This document shows positions 1-7,638 of a stretch of 25,443 bases of DNA, one piece after another. Location: positions 1 to 25,443 of the forward strand of contig CAJTZQ010000052.1 in NCBI GenBank assembly GCA_910583795.1, given 5' to 3'. The stretch's first letter is position 1. Every line of letters starts with the position of its first letter. A model generated the notes under the pieces. It saw only the letters and a list, made by a program, of their open reading frames with translations, had not been told where the DNA came from and ran no database searches. Both the position numbers and the translations under genes were made by a program. The stretch comes from an uncultured Muribaculaceae bacterium (GTDB taxonomy: Bacteria > Bacteroidota > Bacteroidia > Bacteroidales > Muribaculaceae).

Positions 1-1023
1 CTTGTTAACAAGGTCGTTTGTGTTTTCAGTTAGAATTTCAGTTGTAATCTTTGATACATCTATAGACGACATATTGAGTAACCTTAACAAGAGACCTGAA
101 TCTAAAATTAAGATTTTACGATAACTCATATCTGATTCGCTCCCAAGTGGGAGACCGTTGGCATCAGTCCTTACAACTTGTATGCATATTCCGGCAAGCA
201 GTAGAAGTTCAAGAGCCTTTTTGACCGCTTCAGTCCTATAACCGCCACCAACTTCTGAATAGGAGAATTTTTTAGACGCCTGTACTGCGGCGCTTCGGAG
301 AGTAAGTCGCAAAAGGACAGGGTCAATCATCTTTCTATATTTAGGGAAATCGTCTTCGTAACCGCTTATTATATCATCCTGTACTTCCTGACATTGCAGA
401 TAGTCGTGTGTCTCTACCCATTTCTTTACAGCTTCAGGCATTCCTCCAACAAGGAAATATGACCTGATTAATGAAATAAGTTTATTATGGAGTGGTTCAG
501 GTAATGGTTGATCGGGAGTTGCCTTGCGTTTATAATCAAGCAAGAATGTTTCTCCGTTGGCTTCAAGGTATTCGTCAAAAGTCATGGCATACATATACAT
601 GCTGTGAATTCGTCCCACTCCAAATGTGGGCAATTCAGCGAGAGCAAATTCAAGTAGCGATCCGGCTGCAATAACATGCAATCCAGGCATGTCTTCTTTG
701 AAAAATCTAAGAGACATAATAGCCTCCTGACATTCTTGTATTTCATCAAGGAATAGAAGCGTTTTTCCCGGCTCTAACGGAGTTGCACACATTGCTGATA
801 TTTCGGATATTATCCTTGAGACTACGAGATCACTTTGAAAAACTTTTTTATATTCAGGTTGCTTTTCAAAGTTAATCTCAATAAAATTATCAAATGATTC
901 GCCAAGATGGCGAATCGCAGTGGATTTGCCGACTTGTCTGGCTCCTCTTAGCAACAATGGTTTATGGTCTTTTCTCTGTGCCCATTGTATAAGATACCCA
1001 TCTATTAATCTTTTTAAATACAT
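1..1023 (-). CDS. ATP-binding protein of the AAA/DUF4143 class (5' part, cut by window edge)
   Basis: The frame starts at an ATG (complement of 1021-1023) and stays open for 341 codons to the window edge, so the C-terminus is missing. A Walker A motif GARQVGKST lies at residues 27-35 and a Walker B motif LLFLDEIQE at 89-97. The segment around YFLVGGMPEAVKKW (about residue 200) and the winged-helix-like part after it are typical of DUF4143 ATPases, which are usually 380-430 residues. These proteins are common and often multicopy in Bacteroidales genomes, and their role is mostly unknown; older annotations call them AAA+ superfamily ATPases. It has its own Bacteroides-type promoter at 1054-1084 and is not part of the pigment operon. 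Family assignment is confident, function is not. Confidence 0.9.
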   Translation of the reverse strand, partial: MYLKRLIDGYLIQWAQRKDHKPLLLRGARQVGKSTAIRHLGESFDNFIEINFEKQPEYKKVFQSDLVVSRIISEISAMCATPLEPGKTLLFLDEIQECQEAIMSLRFFKEDMPGLHVIAAGSLLEFALAELPTFGVGRIHSMYMYAMTFDEYLEANGETFLLDYKRKATPDQPLPEPLHNKLISLIRSYFLVGGMPEAVKKWVETHDYLQCQEVQDDIISGYEDDFPKYRKMIDPVLLRLTLRSAAVQASKKFSYSEVGGGYRTEAVKKALELLLLAGICIQVVRTDANGLPLGSESDMSYRKILILDSGLLLRLLNMSSIDVSKITTEILTENTNDLVNK

Positions 1024-1053
1024 AATAATTATTACGATTAATGATTGTAATTG

Positions 1054-1084
1054 CAAAGGTAGTGAAAATAATCATATTTACAAA
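1054..1084 (-). promoter_or_regulatory. Bacteroides-type promoter of the ATPase gene
   Basis: On the minus strand TTTG (1084-1081) is followed after 19 nt by TACCTTTG (1061-1054). This matches the Bacteroidetes sigma-ABfr consensus TTTG-N19/21-TAnnTTTG. The predicted transcription start is near 1047, leaving about 24 nt of leader before the ATG at 1023. Confidence 0.7.
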
Positions 1085-1104
1085 TAGTTATGAATTTATT
1101 TTGT

Positions 1105-1237
1105 GAAAATCCAAACAATTAAATCGGTTGAAAATGTAAAAATCCAAACAATTAAATTGGTTTGAAACGTAAAAATCCAAACAATTAAATTGGTTTGAAA
1201 CGTAAAAATCCAAACAATTAATGGTTGTGTGAAATGT
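1105..1237. repeat. Tandem array of about four 33-bp units, each holding an inverted repeat
   Basis: Units start at 1105, 1138, 1171 and 1204 with no spacers between them. Units 2 and 3 are identical, unit 1 has a few substitutions and unit 4 decays in its second half. The core of each good unit is CAAACAATTAAATTGGTTTG, a dyad: CAAACAAT pairs with ATTGTTTG if one G is bulged, around a TAA centre. The array sits about 20 bp upstream of the -33 element of the ATPase promoter, so it could be a multi-site operator or DNA-bending tract. It could equally be a slippage repeat with no function. Confidence 0.8.
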
Positions 1238-1335
1238 TTTACAAAATGTGTCTTTTGAATTATTTTTGGGTTCTTACATATTAATTTGAAGAACGCTCAA
1301 TACGGAGTTTTGACGGGCGAGTATAAATGACGATG

Positions 1336-2532
1336 TCAGAAGGAGAGGGGGAATTTTTTCTTTTTTCTCTTTTTGTCGAACTTTTTCATGGGATGGAGGA
1401 ATCGGTCGGTCTTTGTGTCAATGCGGTGTTGGTCGTAGTCAAAGTTGTTGACTCGGTCTATCAGTTCTTTTATTGCCGGTTCGAGTTCCGGTGCTTCCGG
1501 CGGAGGGTTGATGCCTATATCATCCCCGAGAGTCGGGTCTTTTTCCCATTTTTCTGCTTGCTTTATCGACATGTATTCCCGGTCGGTTATGTAAAGTTCG
1601 GCGTATGTGTTCATGAAAATTGGATCGTCGGAATGGAATAATCTCCGAAGGTCGAGCACACGTCCTTGAGATTCTATATTATAAGACAGCATGGAAATGT
1701 TGTCAGCGAAAACTGTGCTGCTGTTTACGTCAGTGAGTGTATAATTGGTGATGAACTTTGTGAAATCTACAGCCATGCTGAAAAGTTTGAAGTGATCCGG
1801 CGTCCATTTATGGTCTTCCTTGTCGGCAAGCATATCATTTCTAAGAAACACGTTCTCATCCTCCTTTCTCCAAATTGAAGAAGGGCTATATTTGCCGAAT
1901 ACTGTATCAGTAGCAAAATCTGTATTTTTAAGATTTTCCGGCAATTCTATGCTTCTGAAAATACCTGCAAGGTCTGACCATGAGAAAATCTGCTCGTAAT
2001 ATTTGCTCACGCTGTCGAGTCCCTCCATATTTGTGAAATGATAGTAAGATTTCGATTCCAGTACCCGTGGACGGGTCCAGCCTTCATATTTTTTCACTTG
2101 TTTTGTGGGGATCATAAAGTCAACAGTTTTCTCTCTGAAAAGGAACACTGTGTCATAATAAGATTCCAAAGTGGAATATTCTCGAAGATACCCGATTATG
2201 TGAAGCACTTGATGTTTTTTTCGGTCTACCATGAGTTCCGGTAAGTTGTAAGGTTTCTCTTCGAGGACTATTATTTCGTTGGTGGGTCGTTCTATTGTGA
2301 CGGTTTTGTATCCTATGCAACGGATTGACAATGGGTATGCTGATGCAGGGATATCAGGCAGCTCACCGTTTTCAGAGCAGAATCCGATAAGTTTCCCTTT
2401 TTTATCGAGCACTGAGGCTTTTTGTAACGGTAATCCGGTCTTTGAGTCTACTATTATGGCACACTCAGACCTCTCCGAAAAAGCGAGAGCCAGAAGGAAT
2501 GTTAGAAGTGGGACTATAAGTTTGCCGGACAT
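1336..2532 (-). CDS. Exported protein with carboxypeptidase-regulatory-like (peptidase M14 associated) N-terminal domain
   Basis: The frame is open to 2646, but I place the start at the ATG of 2532. There the protein begins with a clear signal peptide (short MSGK n-region, then a hydrophobic stretch of leucines, alanines and phenylalanines, ending near SECA). The -7 promoter box at 2612-2619 lies inside the longer reading, so the upstream ATG would not be transcribed from it. Mature residues about 25-90 resemble a CarboxypepD_reg-like beta-sandwich (VDSKTGLPLQKASV, then CIGYKTVTI). The rest (about 300 residues) is unassigned, and the C-terminus is a lysine-rich tail. Such proteins are usual in the Bacteroidetes periplasm or outer membrane. 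It faces away from the pigment operon and nothing ties it to that pathway. Export is confident, function unknown. Confidence 0.72.
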   Translation of the reverse strand: MSGKLIVPLLTFLLALAFSERSECAIIVDSKTGLPLQKASVLDKKGKLIGFCSENGELPDIPASAYPLSIRCIGYKTVTIERPTNEIIVLEEKPYNLPELMVDRKKHQVLHIIGYLREYSTLESYYDTVFLFREKTVDFMIPTKQVKKYEGWTRPRVLESKSYYHFTNMEGLDSVSKYYEQIFSWSDLAGIFRSIELPENLKNTDFATDTVFGKYSPSSIWRKEDENVFLRNDMLADKEDHKWTPDHFKLFSMAVDFTKFITNYTLTDVNSSTVFADNISMLSYNIESQGRVLDLRRLFHSDDPIFMNTYAELYITDREYMSIKQAEKWEKDPTLGDDIGINPPPEAPELEPAIKELIDRVNNFDYDQHRIDTKTDRFLHPMKKFDKKRKKKKFPLSF

Positions 2533-2577
2533 AATGTGGGGAATCTTGTTCTGAAATATTTTTGTAAAAATGAATGT

Positions 2578-2598
2578 TTCCTCCTGTTGTGGGAGGAA
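2578..2598 (-). promoter_or_regulatory. Leader hairpin of the exported-protein gene
   Basis: TTCCTCC (2578-2584) and GGAGGAA (2592-2598) form a perfect 7-bp stem with a 7-nt loop. It lies just after the predicted transcription start of the minus-strand gene. One arm, read on the minus strand, contains AGGAGG, but the gene start is about 45 nt further on, so it is not an ordinary ribosome binding site. A stability or control element is possible. Confidence 0.35.
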
Positions 2599-2611
2599 GA
2601 ATTGCTGTTTG

Positions 2612-2619
2612 CAAAAGTA
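2612..2619 (-). promoter_or_regulatory. -7 box (TAnnTTTG) of the exported-protein gene
   Basis: The minus strand reads TACTTTTG, a match to the Bacteroidetes -7 consensus, with an A+T-rich tract upstream. No TTTG is found 19-21 nt further upstream, so the -33 half is weak or absent. It implies a leader of about 75 nt before the ATG at 2532. Confidence 0.45.
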
Positions 2620-2746
2620 TAAAATATATAGAATAAGTGGAATCATTCATTATGCATTTAAACTGTAAAAGATGTTAATGACATTTAAACAGATTTTGTG
2701 TCTGAATTTTAGGGAGGGGTGAATCAGCTTGCAGCGTTATGTCCCT

Positions 2747-2872
2747 CTATTTATTAATGAGGATAGCTTTGGCGGAGCGTCGGGCAACTTCTATCTTTTC
2801 GGCGGGAAGAAGCGCTTTGCCGGATGAGCGTCAGGTATCGGTGGACGGGTTGTCGGGAGGACTTGCAGTCAT
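2747..2872 (-). other. G+C-rich patch resembling decayed coding DNA
   Basis: About 2720-2872 is clearly richer in G+C than its A+T-rich flanks. On the minus strand an ATG (2872) opens a 42-codon frame ending at TAG (2747), broken by one in-frame TGA at codon 14 (2831-2833). The part after the stop reads like the amphipathic end of a protein (for example LLPAEKIEVARRSAKAIL). Plus-strand frames are also partly open, one ending in GNFYLFGGKKRFAG, so the coding strand is not certain. I do not recognise a family. It may be a gene remnant, a small RNA or simply unusual spacer. Confidence 0.25.
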
Positions 2873-2921
2873 TAAAAAAAGTTTTAAGGGATGTTATACC
2901 TTATTATTACTTGAAAATTAC

Positions 2922-2929
2922 TAATTTTG
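2922..2929 (+). promoter_or_regulatory. Probable -7 box of the aryl polyene operon promoter
   Basis: TAATTTTG matches the Bacteroidetes TAnnTTTG -7 box. It lies 64 nt upstream of the first gene of the operon, giving a leader of about 58 nt. A clear TTTG at the -33 position is not seen, so the promoter may be weak or need an activator. No other good match was noticed in the 300 nt upstream of the operon. Confidence 0.5.
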
Positions 2930-2962
2930 CATAAGCCTTGTCGCTTGACTTGGTAATTGACT

Positions 2963-2975
2963 AACCGAAACGGTT
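2963..2975 (+). promoter_or_regulatory. Dyad in the operon leader
   Basis: AACCGAAACGGTT is a perfect 5-bp inverted repeat with a 3-nt centre, between the predicted transcription start and the first gene. It could be a repressor site or a small leader hairpin. It is short enough to be chance. Confidence 0.3.
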
Positions 2976-2993
2976 GAATTAAAATGACATAAA

Positions 2994-4517
2994 ATGACTC
3001 TTTCAAATATTTACGGCATATTGTTTAATGGTGAGCCATTGGTCGTTAAGCAGGAAGAAATGACTGATGTGGCTGATTGTTATGAATTTCTGAAGGGATT
3101 TGTAGATGAAAAAGTCATTTATGGCATAAACACCGGTTTCGGTCCTATGGCTCAATGGCGTGTAGATGACAAACATCTGAAAGCGTTGCAATATAACATC
3201 ATACGCAGCCATGCTACCGGGGTGGGTGCACCGCTGTCAGATGTGGAGGTCAGATCTGCCATGATTGCCCGTGTCGGGACATTCTTACAAGCCCGATCAG
3301 GCATAAATCCTGAAGTCATCTATCTGCTGCAGGAGCTTGTGAATAAAGAAATCTATCCTTTTGTCCCGGAGCATGGAAGCGTCGGGGCAAGTGGAGACCT
3401 CGTTCAGCTTGCCCATATTGCTTTATGCCTTATAGGAGAGGGAAAAGTACATTACAAAGGGGAGTGGAGACAGACAGCAGAGGTATTTAAGGAATGCCGG
3501 CTCAAACCAATGGACATTTATGTCCGAGAGGGACTTTCAGTAACTAACGGCACGTCTGTAATGACCGGCATTTCAATAGTAAATCAGTATTATGCAGAAA
3601 ATCTTCTAAGATATGCTGTCATTGCAGGAGCATGGATAAATGAAATAGCAGCCTCTTTTGATGATTATATGTCGGTAGAGGAAAATATCTGTCGCCGTCA
3701 GCCGGGACAGCAGGTTATAGCGTTATGGCTCCGAGATGTCAGCAATGGGAGTGCTTGTCTTAAAAAGAGAGAACACGAACTATATGATCCTGCGAGGAAT
3801 CATGAAAAATATTTTGAGCACAAAGTTCAGGCGTATTATTCGTTGCGTTGCATACCACAGATTTATGGCCCCATCTACGATACCTTGAAAAATGCATCCG
3901 ATGTATTGCAAAACGAAGTTAACTCGGCATGTGATAATCCTATTGTCGACTATACGACAAAAAATATTTATCATGGTGGGAATTTCCATGGAGACTACAT
4001 ATCGCTCGAAGCTGATAAAGTCAAGATCGCAATGGTGCGATTGGCAATGACTGCAGAACGTCAGCTCAACTATCTTTTCCATGACCGGATAAACGGGATT
4101 CTCCCTCCATTCCTCAATCTTGGAGTGCTGGGGCTTAATTATGGTATGCAAGCGTGTCAATTCACCGCAACTTCGACAACTGCCGAATGCCAGACGCTTG
4201 CCATGCCAAATTATGTACACAGCATTCCCAACAACAACGACAATCAAGATATTGTCAGCATGGGCACCAATAGTGCGTTGCTATGCAAACGTGTCATAGA
4301 CAATGCTTACCAGGTGATGTCGATCCTTTTCATTGCATTGGCTCAGGCAACTGATTGCCTTGAACTTGCAGAAAAGGTATCACTGAAGATAAGGGAACAG
4401 TATTGTGCAATCAGGGAGATATGTCCTAAATTTGTGGAGGATACCCCGTTCTATGACAAGATTGCCCAAACAGAGAAATATTTAAGAACTAACATTATTC
4501 GATATCTGCAATCATGA
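2994..4517 (+). CDS. Aromatic amino acid ammonia-lyase, probably tyrosine ammonia-lyase (HAL/PAL/TAL family)
   Basis: The enzyme should deaminate tyrosine to 4-hydroxycinnamate, the starter of the aryl polyene. The protein is 507 residues, the normal length for the bacterial family. The Ala-Ser-Gly that cyclises to the MIO group is at 132-134 (in GSVGASGDL); the catalytic Tyr is Y43 in VIYGINTGFG; the conserved QLNYL and IPNNNDNQD segments are present. At the substrate-selectivity site the residues are Ser72-His73 (RSHATGVG). That pair is classically read as histidine lyase. However, the Flavobacterium johnsoniae tyrosine lyase of flexirubin clusters has, as I recall it, the same RSH and a very similar overall sequence (NTGFGPMAQ, HGGNFHGDYISLE). 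Automatic annotation may therefore call it hutH. No other histidine-utilisation gene is nearby. It is the first gene of the operon and overlaps the reductase gene by ATGA. Confidence 0.92.
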   Translation: MTLSNIYGILFNGEPLVVKQEEMTDVADCYEFLKGFVDEKVIYGINTGFGPMAQWRVDDKHLKALQYNIIRSHATGVGAPLSDVEVRSAMIARVGTFLQARSGINPEVIYLLQELVNKEIYPFVPEHGSVGASGDLVQLAHIALCLIGEGKVHYKGEWRQTAEVFKECRLKPMDIYVREGLSVTNGTSVMTGISIVNQYYAENLLRYAVIAGAWINEIAASFDDYMSVEENICRRQPGQQVIALWLRDVSNGSACLKKREHELYDPARNHEKYFEHKVQAYYSLRCIPQIYGPIYDTLKNASDVLQNEVNSACDNPIVDYTTKNIYHGGNFHGDYISLEADKVKIAMVRLAMTAERQLNYLFHDRINGILPPFLNLGVLGLNYGMQACQFTATSTTAECQTLAMPNYVHSIPNNNDNQDIVSMGTNSALLCKRVIDNAYQVMSILFIALAQATDCLELAEKVSLKIREQYCAIREICPKFVEDTPFYDKIAQTEKYLRTNIIRYLQS

Positions 4518-5239
4518 ATTATGCGTTAGTTACGGGTGGTTCCCGCGGATTGGGGGCGGCAATATGTAAGAGGCTGTCTCAGCAAGGTCTTGGGATCATC
4601 ATAAATTACAGGTCTGACGAATTGTCGGCAAAATCAGTCGCAGCTGATATTATTAAAAATGGAGGTTGCGCTATCCTTCTGCCATTTGATGTGAGTTCGG
4701 AGGCTTCTGTTGACTCCGCTTTTGAAAAATGGGAAGAAGAACATCCTGACGACAGGATCACTGTTCTGGTGAACAATGCAGGCATCCGGGAAGATAGTCT
4801 TCTTATATTCATGCAAACGGATCAATGGCATAAAGTCATCAATACTACACTTGATGGTTTTTTTTACGTCACCCGACGAGTTTTAAAAGGGATGCTGACC
4901 AAGAGATTCGGCAGAATCATAAACATAGCTTCCCTTTCCGGACTTAAAGGACTGCCGGGACAGGCAAACTATTCTGCAGCCAAGGCAGCACTTATCGGCG
5001 CGACAAAAGCTTTGGCCCAGGAAGTGGCAGCCAGGAAAGTCACTGTTAATGCAGTGGCTCCGGGTTTTATAAAGTCTGATATGACTAAGGATCTGGATGA
5101 AGAGAGTTTGAAAAAGAATGTGCCTCTTGGTAGATTTGGAGAAGCGGATGAAGTGGCGGCGCTTGTTGCATTTCTTGCATCAGATGATTCATCATATATC
5201 ACGGGAGAGACAATTTCAATAAACGGGGGACTGTATTGA
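4514..5239 (+). CDS. 3-oxoacyl-ACP reductase, FabG-like short-chain dehydrogenase (ApeQ-type)
   Basis: NADPH-dependent reduction of the beta-keto group after each elongation of the polyene chain is expected. The 241-residue protein has the SDR cofactor motif TGGSRGLG (7-14), NNAG (87-90) and the catalytic set Asn110, Ser140 or Ser142, Tyr153 and Lys157 (YSAAK). The C-terminal part (GFIKSDMT, then ITGETISINGG) is typical of FabG. Length and motifs match housekeeping FabG, but its place between the lyase and a ketosynthase argues for a pathway-dedicated paralogue. The start overlaps the stop of the lyase gene (ATGA), and its own stop overlaps the next start, so translation is probably coupled. 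Confidence 0.93.
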   Translation: MNYALVTGGSRGLGAAICKRLSQQGLGIIINYRSDELSAKSVAADIIKNGGCAILLPFDVSSEASVDSAFEKWEEEHPDDRITVLVNNAGIREDSLLIFMQTDQWHKVINTTLDGFFYVTRRVLKGMLTKRFGRIINIASLSGLKGLPGQANYSAAKAALIGATKALAQEVAARKVTVNAVAPGFIKSDMTKDLDEESLKKNVPLGRFGEADEVAALVAFLASDDSSYITGETISINGGLY

Positions 5240-6486
5240 TGAGCAGAAGAGTTGTTATCACAGGTATGGGAATCTGGTCCTGTATCGGGAAAAATAAAGA
5301 AGAAGTAAAAGAATCGCTATATCAAGGAAAATCCGGAATAGGTCTGGAAAAAGAACGCCTTGAATATGGCTACCGCTCCTGTTTGACAGGTATTGTGGAG
5401 CGCCCGAAACTTAAAGGCGTGATAGACCGTAGACTTCGAGTAGGTCTTTCCGAGGAAGCTGAATATGCATATATGGCGGCAAAAGAGGCATTTGAAGATG
5501 CAAATGTGTCTGATGAATATCTTAAGGAAAATGAGGTAGGCATCATTTTTGGGAATGATTCTTCAGCTAAGGCAGTTGTAGAAGCTCATGAAATAATGAA
5601 AAACAAGAAAGACTCGGCTCTCATTGGGTCGGGGTCGATTTTTCAGTCGATGAACTCTACAGTAAACATGAATCTAAGTACAATATTCCATTTGAGGGGA
5701 ATAAATATGACAGTCAGCGCGGCTTGTGCAAGCGGGTCTCATTCTATCGGCTTGGCATATCTCCTGATTAAACTTGGACTTCAGGATATGGTGTTGGCAG
5801 GTGGCGCACAGGAGACCAATCACTATTCCATGTCGTCGTTTGATGCTCTTGGAACCTTCTCAACAAGAATGGATGATCCTCAAAAGTCGTCAAGACCATT
5901 TGACAAAGACCGTGACGGGCTTATACCGAGCGGAGGAGCGGCGGCACTTTTATTGGAAGAATATGAACATGCCATAGCGAGAGGAGCCAACATACTTTGT
6001 GAGGTAGCCGGATATGGTTTCTCTTCCAATGGAGCAGGTATTTCCCAGCCAAGTGAAGAGGGATCGTTTATTGCAATGCAACGGGCGATTGCCGATGCCG
6101 GAATTTCGGCTGACGACATTGACTATGTGAATGCTCATGCCACCTCCACCCCTCAAGGGGATATGTATGAGGCAATGGCATTGGATCGTATTTTCAATAA
6201 TAAGAAGGCGTTGATAAGTTCAACGAAATCGATGACAGGGCATGAATGCTGGATGGCGGGTGCGAGTGAAATAGTCTATAGCATCATCATGATGCAAAAC
6301 AATTTCGTTGCCCCTAACATCAATTTGGATGAACCATGTGATGCAGCCAAAAATCTCAATTTAGCCCGTGTCACCACAGATAGATCAGTGGATATAGTAT
6401 TATCGAATTCATTTGGTTTCGGCGGCACTAACAGTGCTTTAGTAATAAAGAAAATAAACAATCCGAATTTCGCAGGCGAAATTTAA
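5239..6486 (+). CDS. Beta-ketoacyl-ACP synthase, FabF-like (first ketosynthase of the cluster)
   Basis: It condenses acyl-ACP with malonyl-ACP. The ketosynthase triad is complete: Cys163 in SAACASGS, His300 in NAHATSTP and His335 in KSMTGH, with Lys330. The glycine-rich end NSFGFGGTNS is present. At 415 residues it matches FabF. A TTG three bases upstream (5236) could also start, but the ATG at 5239 makes the usual TGATG overlap with the reductase stop. It is followed by 26 nt and then the methyltransferase. Three complete ketosynthases in one operon suggest division of labour between starter loading and early or late elongation. Which one matches ApeO or ApeR of characterised systems I cannot decide by eye. 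Confidence 0.92.
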   Translation: MSRRVVITGMGIWSCIGKNKEEVKESLYQGKSGIGLEKERLEYGYRSCLTGIVERPKLKGVIDRRLRVGLSEEAEYAYMAAKEAFEDANVSDEYLKENEVGIIFGNDSSAKAVVEAHEIMKNKKDSALIGSGSIFQSMNSTVNMNLSTIFHLRGINMTVSAACASGSHSIGLAYLLIKLGLQDMVLAGGAQETNHYSMSSFDALGTFSTRMDDPQKSSRPFDKDRDGLIPSGGAAALLLEEYEHAIARGANILCEVAGYGFSSNGAGISQPSEEGSFIAMQRAIADAGISADDIDYVNAHATSTPQGDMYEAMALDRIFNNKKALISSTKSMTGHECWMAGASEIVYSIIMMQNNFVAPNINLDEPCDAAKNLNLARVTTDRSVDIVLSNSFGFGGTNSALVIKKINNPNFAGEI

Positions 6487-6512
6487 ATGTTAAACTGTCA
6501 AATAATTATTCA

Positions 6513-7610
6513 ATGAATTTATTCCCCGCTTTAAAGAAGAAATATACAAAGGAGAACCTTTCTGCTCGAGAGGCTCAACGTCTTGCCGAGTTCATTGCTT
6601 TCGGACCGGTGATTTTCCAGACTGCGCGTATAATGTATAAGTGGGGAGTCCTTGAAATGCTTCGCAACAGTGATTACGGCATGACTATTGATGAGGTTGC
6701 TAAAGAAGCTTCAATTTCAGTATATGCCTCCAAGTGTCTGCTTGAAGCAAGTCTATGCATCGGTCTTGTGATTGTTGACGACAAGACCGATAGATTCTCT
6801 CTTTCGAAAACAGGATGGTTTATCATAAACGATCCGGCAATAAAGGTAAACATTGATTTTAATCAGGATATCAACTATTTAGGATGGTTCAATCTTGAAG
6901 AATCACTTCTTAAAGGCAAACCTGAAGGGCTTAGAACACTTGGAGATTGGTCAACCATCTATGAAGGTCTCTCTTCTCTCCCCAAAAACATTCAGGAAAG
7001 TTGGCTCGGATTTGACCATTTCTATTCCGACCGTTCTTTTGACCAGGCTCTTGAAATCGTTTTTAAAAATCATCCTGCCACACTTCTTGATGTAGGTGGA
7101 AATACCGGCCGCTGGGCATTACGTTGCGTGGATCATGACAATGATGTCAAAGTCACTATTCTTGATTTGCCGCAGCAAATAGAGATGATGCGAGAAAATG
7201 TAAAGGGGCATAACGGTGCTGAAAGAATAGATGGACTTGGTATTGACCTTCTTGAAGAATCGTCTGAAATGCCATCCGAAAGAAAATTTGACGCTATATG
7301 GATGAGCCAGTTTCTTGACTGCTTCAGTGAAGAAGAGATTGTCAGCATACTTCAGCGGACAGCAAAAGTGATGGACAAGCATTCCCGTCTCTATATAATG
7401 GAAACATTCTGGGATCGTCAGCGATATGAACCTGCGGCTTTATGTCTGACCCTGACCAGCCTTTATTTTACTGCTATTGCAAATGGAAACAGCAAAATGT
7501 ATCATTCGGATGATATGGAGAGATTGGTAAAAGAGGCGGGTCTTGTGATAGAGGTAATTCATGATTATCTTGGACAGGGACATAGCATCATGATCTGTAA
7601 ACTCAATTGA
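6513..7610 (+). CDS. SAM-dependent methyltransferase of O-methyltransferase type
   Basis: The 365-residue protein has the two-part build of plant- and polyketide-type O-methyltransferases. An N-terminal winged-helix dimerisation part spans about 30-105 (YGMTIDEVAKEASIS). A class I Rossmann fold follows, with motif I DVGGNTGRWA at 193-202, ILDLPQ at 216-221 and an acidic FDAIWMSQFLDCF stretch. Such enzymes methylate phenolic hydroxyls or ring carbons. In aryl polyenes the aryl head is often methylated, so the 4-hydroxyphenyl head or an ACP-bound intermediate is the likely substrate (inference). The usual catalytic His of true O-methyltransferases is not obvious at the place expected, so C-methylation is also possible. 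It lies between a ketosynthase and an ACP gene with short gaps (26 and 28 nt). Confidence 0.85.
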   Translation: MNLFPALKKKYTKENLSAREAQRLAEFIAFGPVIFQTARIMYKWGVLEMLRNSDYGMTIDEVAKEASISVYASKCLLEASLCIGLVIVDDKTDRFSLSKTGWFIINDPAIKVNIDFNQDINYLGWFNLEESLLKGKPEGLRTLGDWSTIYEGLSSLPKNIQESWLGFDHFYSDRSFDQALEIVFKNHPATLLDVGGNTGRWALRCVDHDNDVKVTILDLPQQIEMMRENVKGHNGAERIDGLGIDLLEESSEMPSERKFDAIWMSQFLDCFSEEEIVSILQRTAKVMDKHSRLYIMETFWDRQRYEPAALCLTLTSLYFTAIANGNSKMYHSDDMERLVKEAGLVIEVIHDYLGQGHSIMICKLN

Positions 7611-7638
7611 TAATATAAATAACAAGATTATAATAAAA

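Noticed and set aside
1105..1237. Possible CRISPR array
   Set aside because: The 33-bp units are directly joined with no unique spacers between them; it is a plain tandem repeat with internal dyads.
1270..1294. GTTCTT / AAGAAC inverted repeat as a terminator for the minus-strand exported-protein gene
   Set aside because: Only a 6-bp stem with a 13-nt loop and no T-run on the minus strand after it; too weak to report as a terminator.
2532..2646. N-terminal extension of the exported-protein gene to the ATG at 2646
   Set aside because: It would bury the signal peptide 38 residues inside the protein, and the best -7 promoter box lies within the extension.
3780..4247. Long open frame on the minus strand opposite the ammonia-lyase gene
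   Set aside because: It has no recognisable domain, no promoter or ribosome site, and lies wholly over highly conserved lyase codons; it is an antisense shadow.
2994..4517. Histidine utilisation (hut) operon
   Set aside because: No urocanase, imidazolonepropionase or formiminotransferase gene is nearby; all downstream genes belong to polyene biosynthesis.
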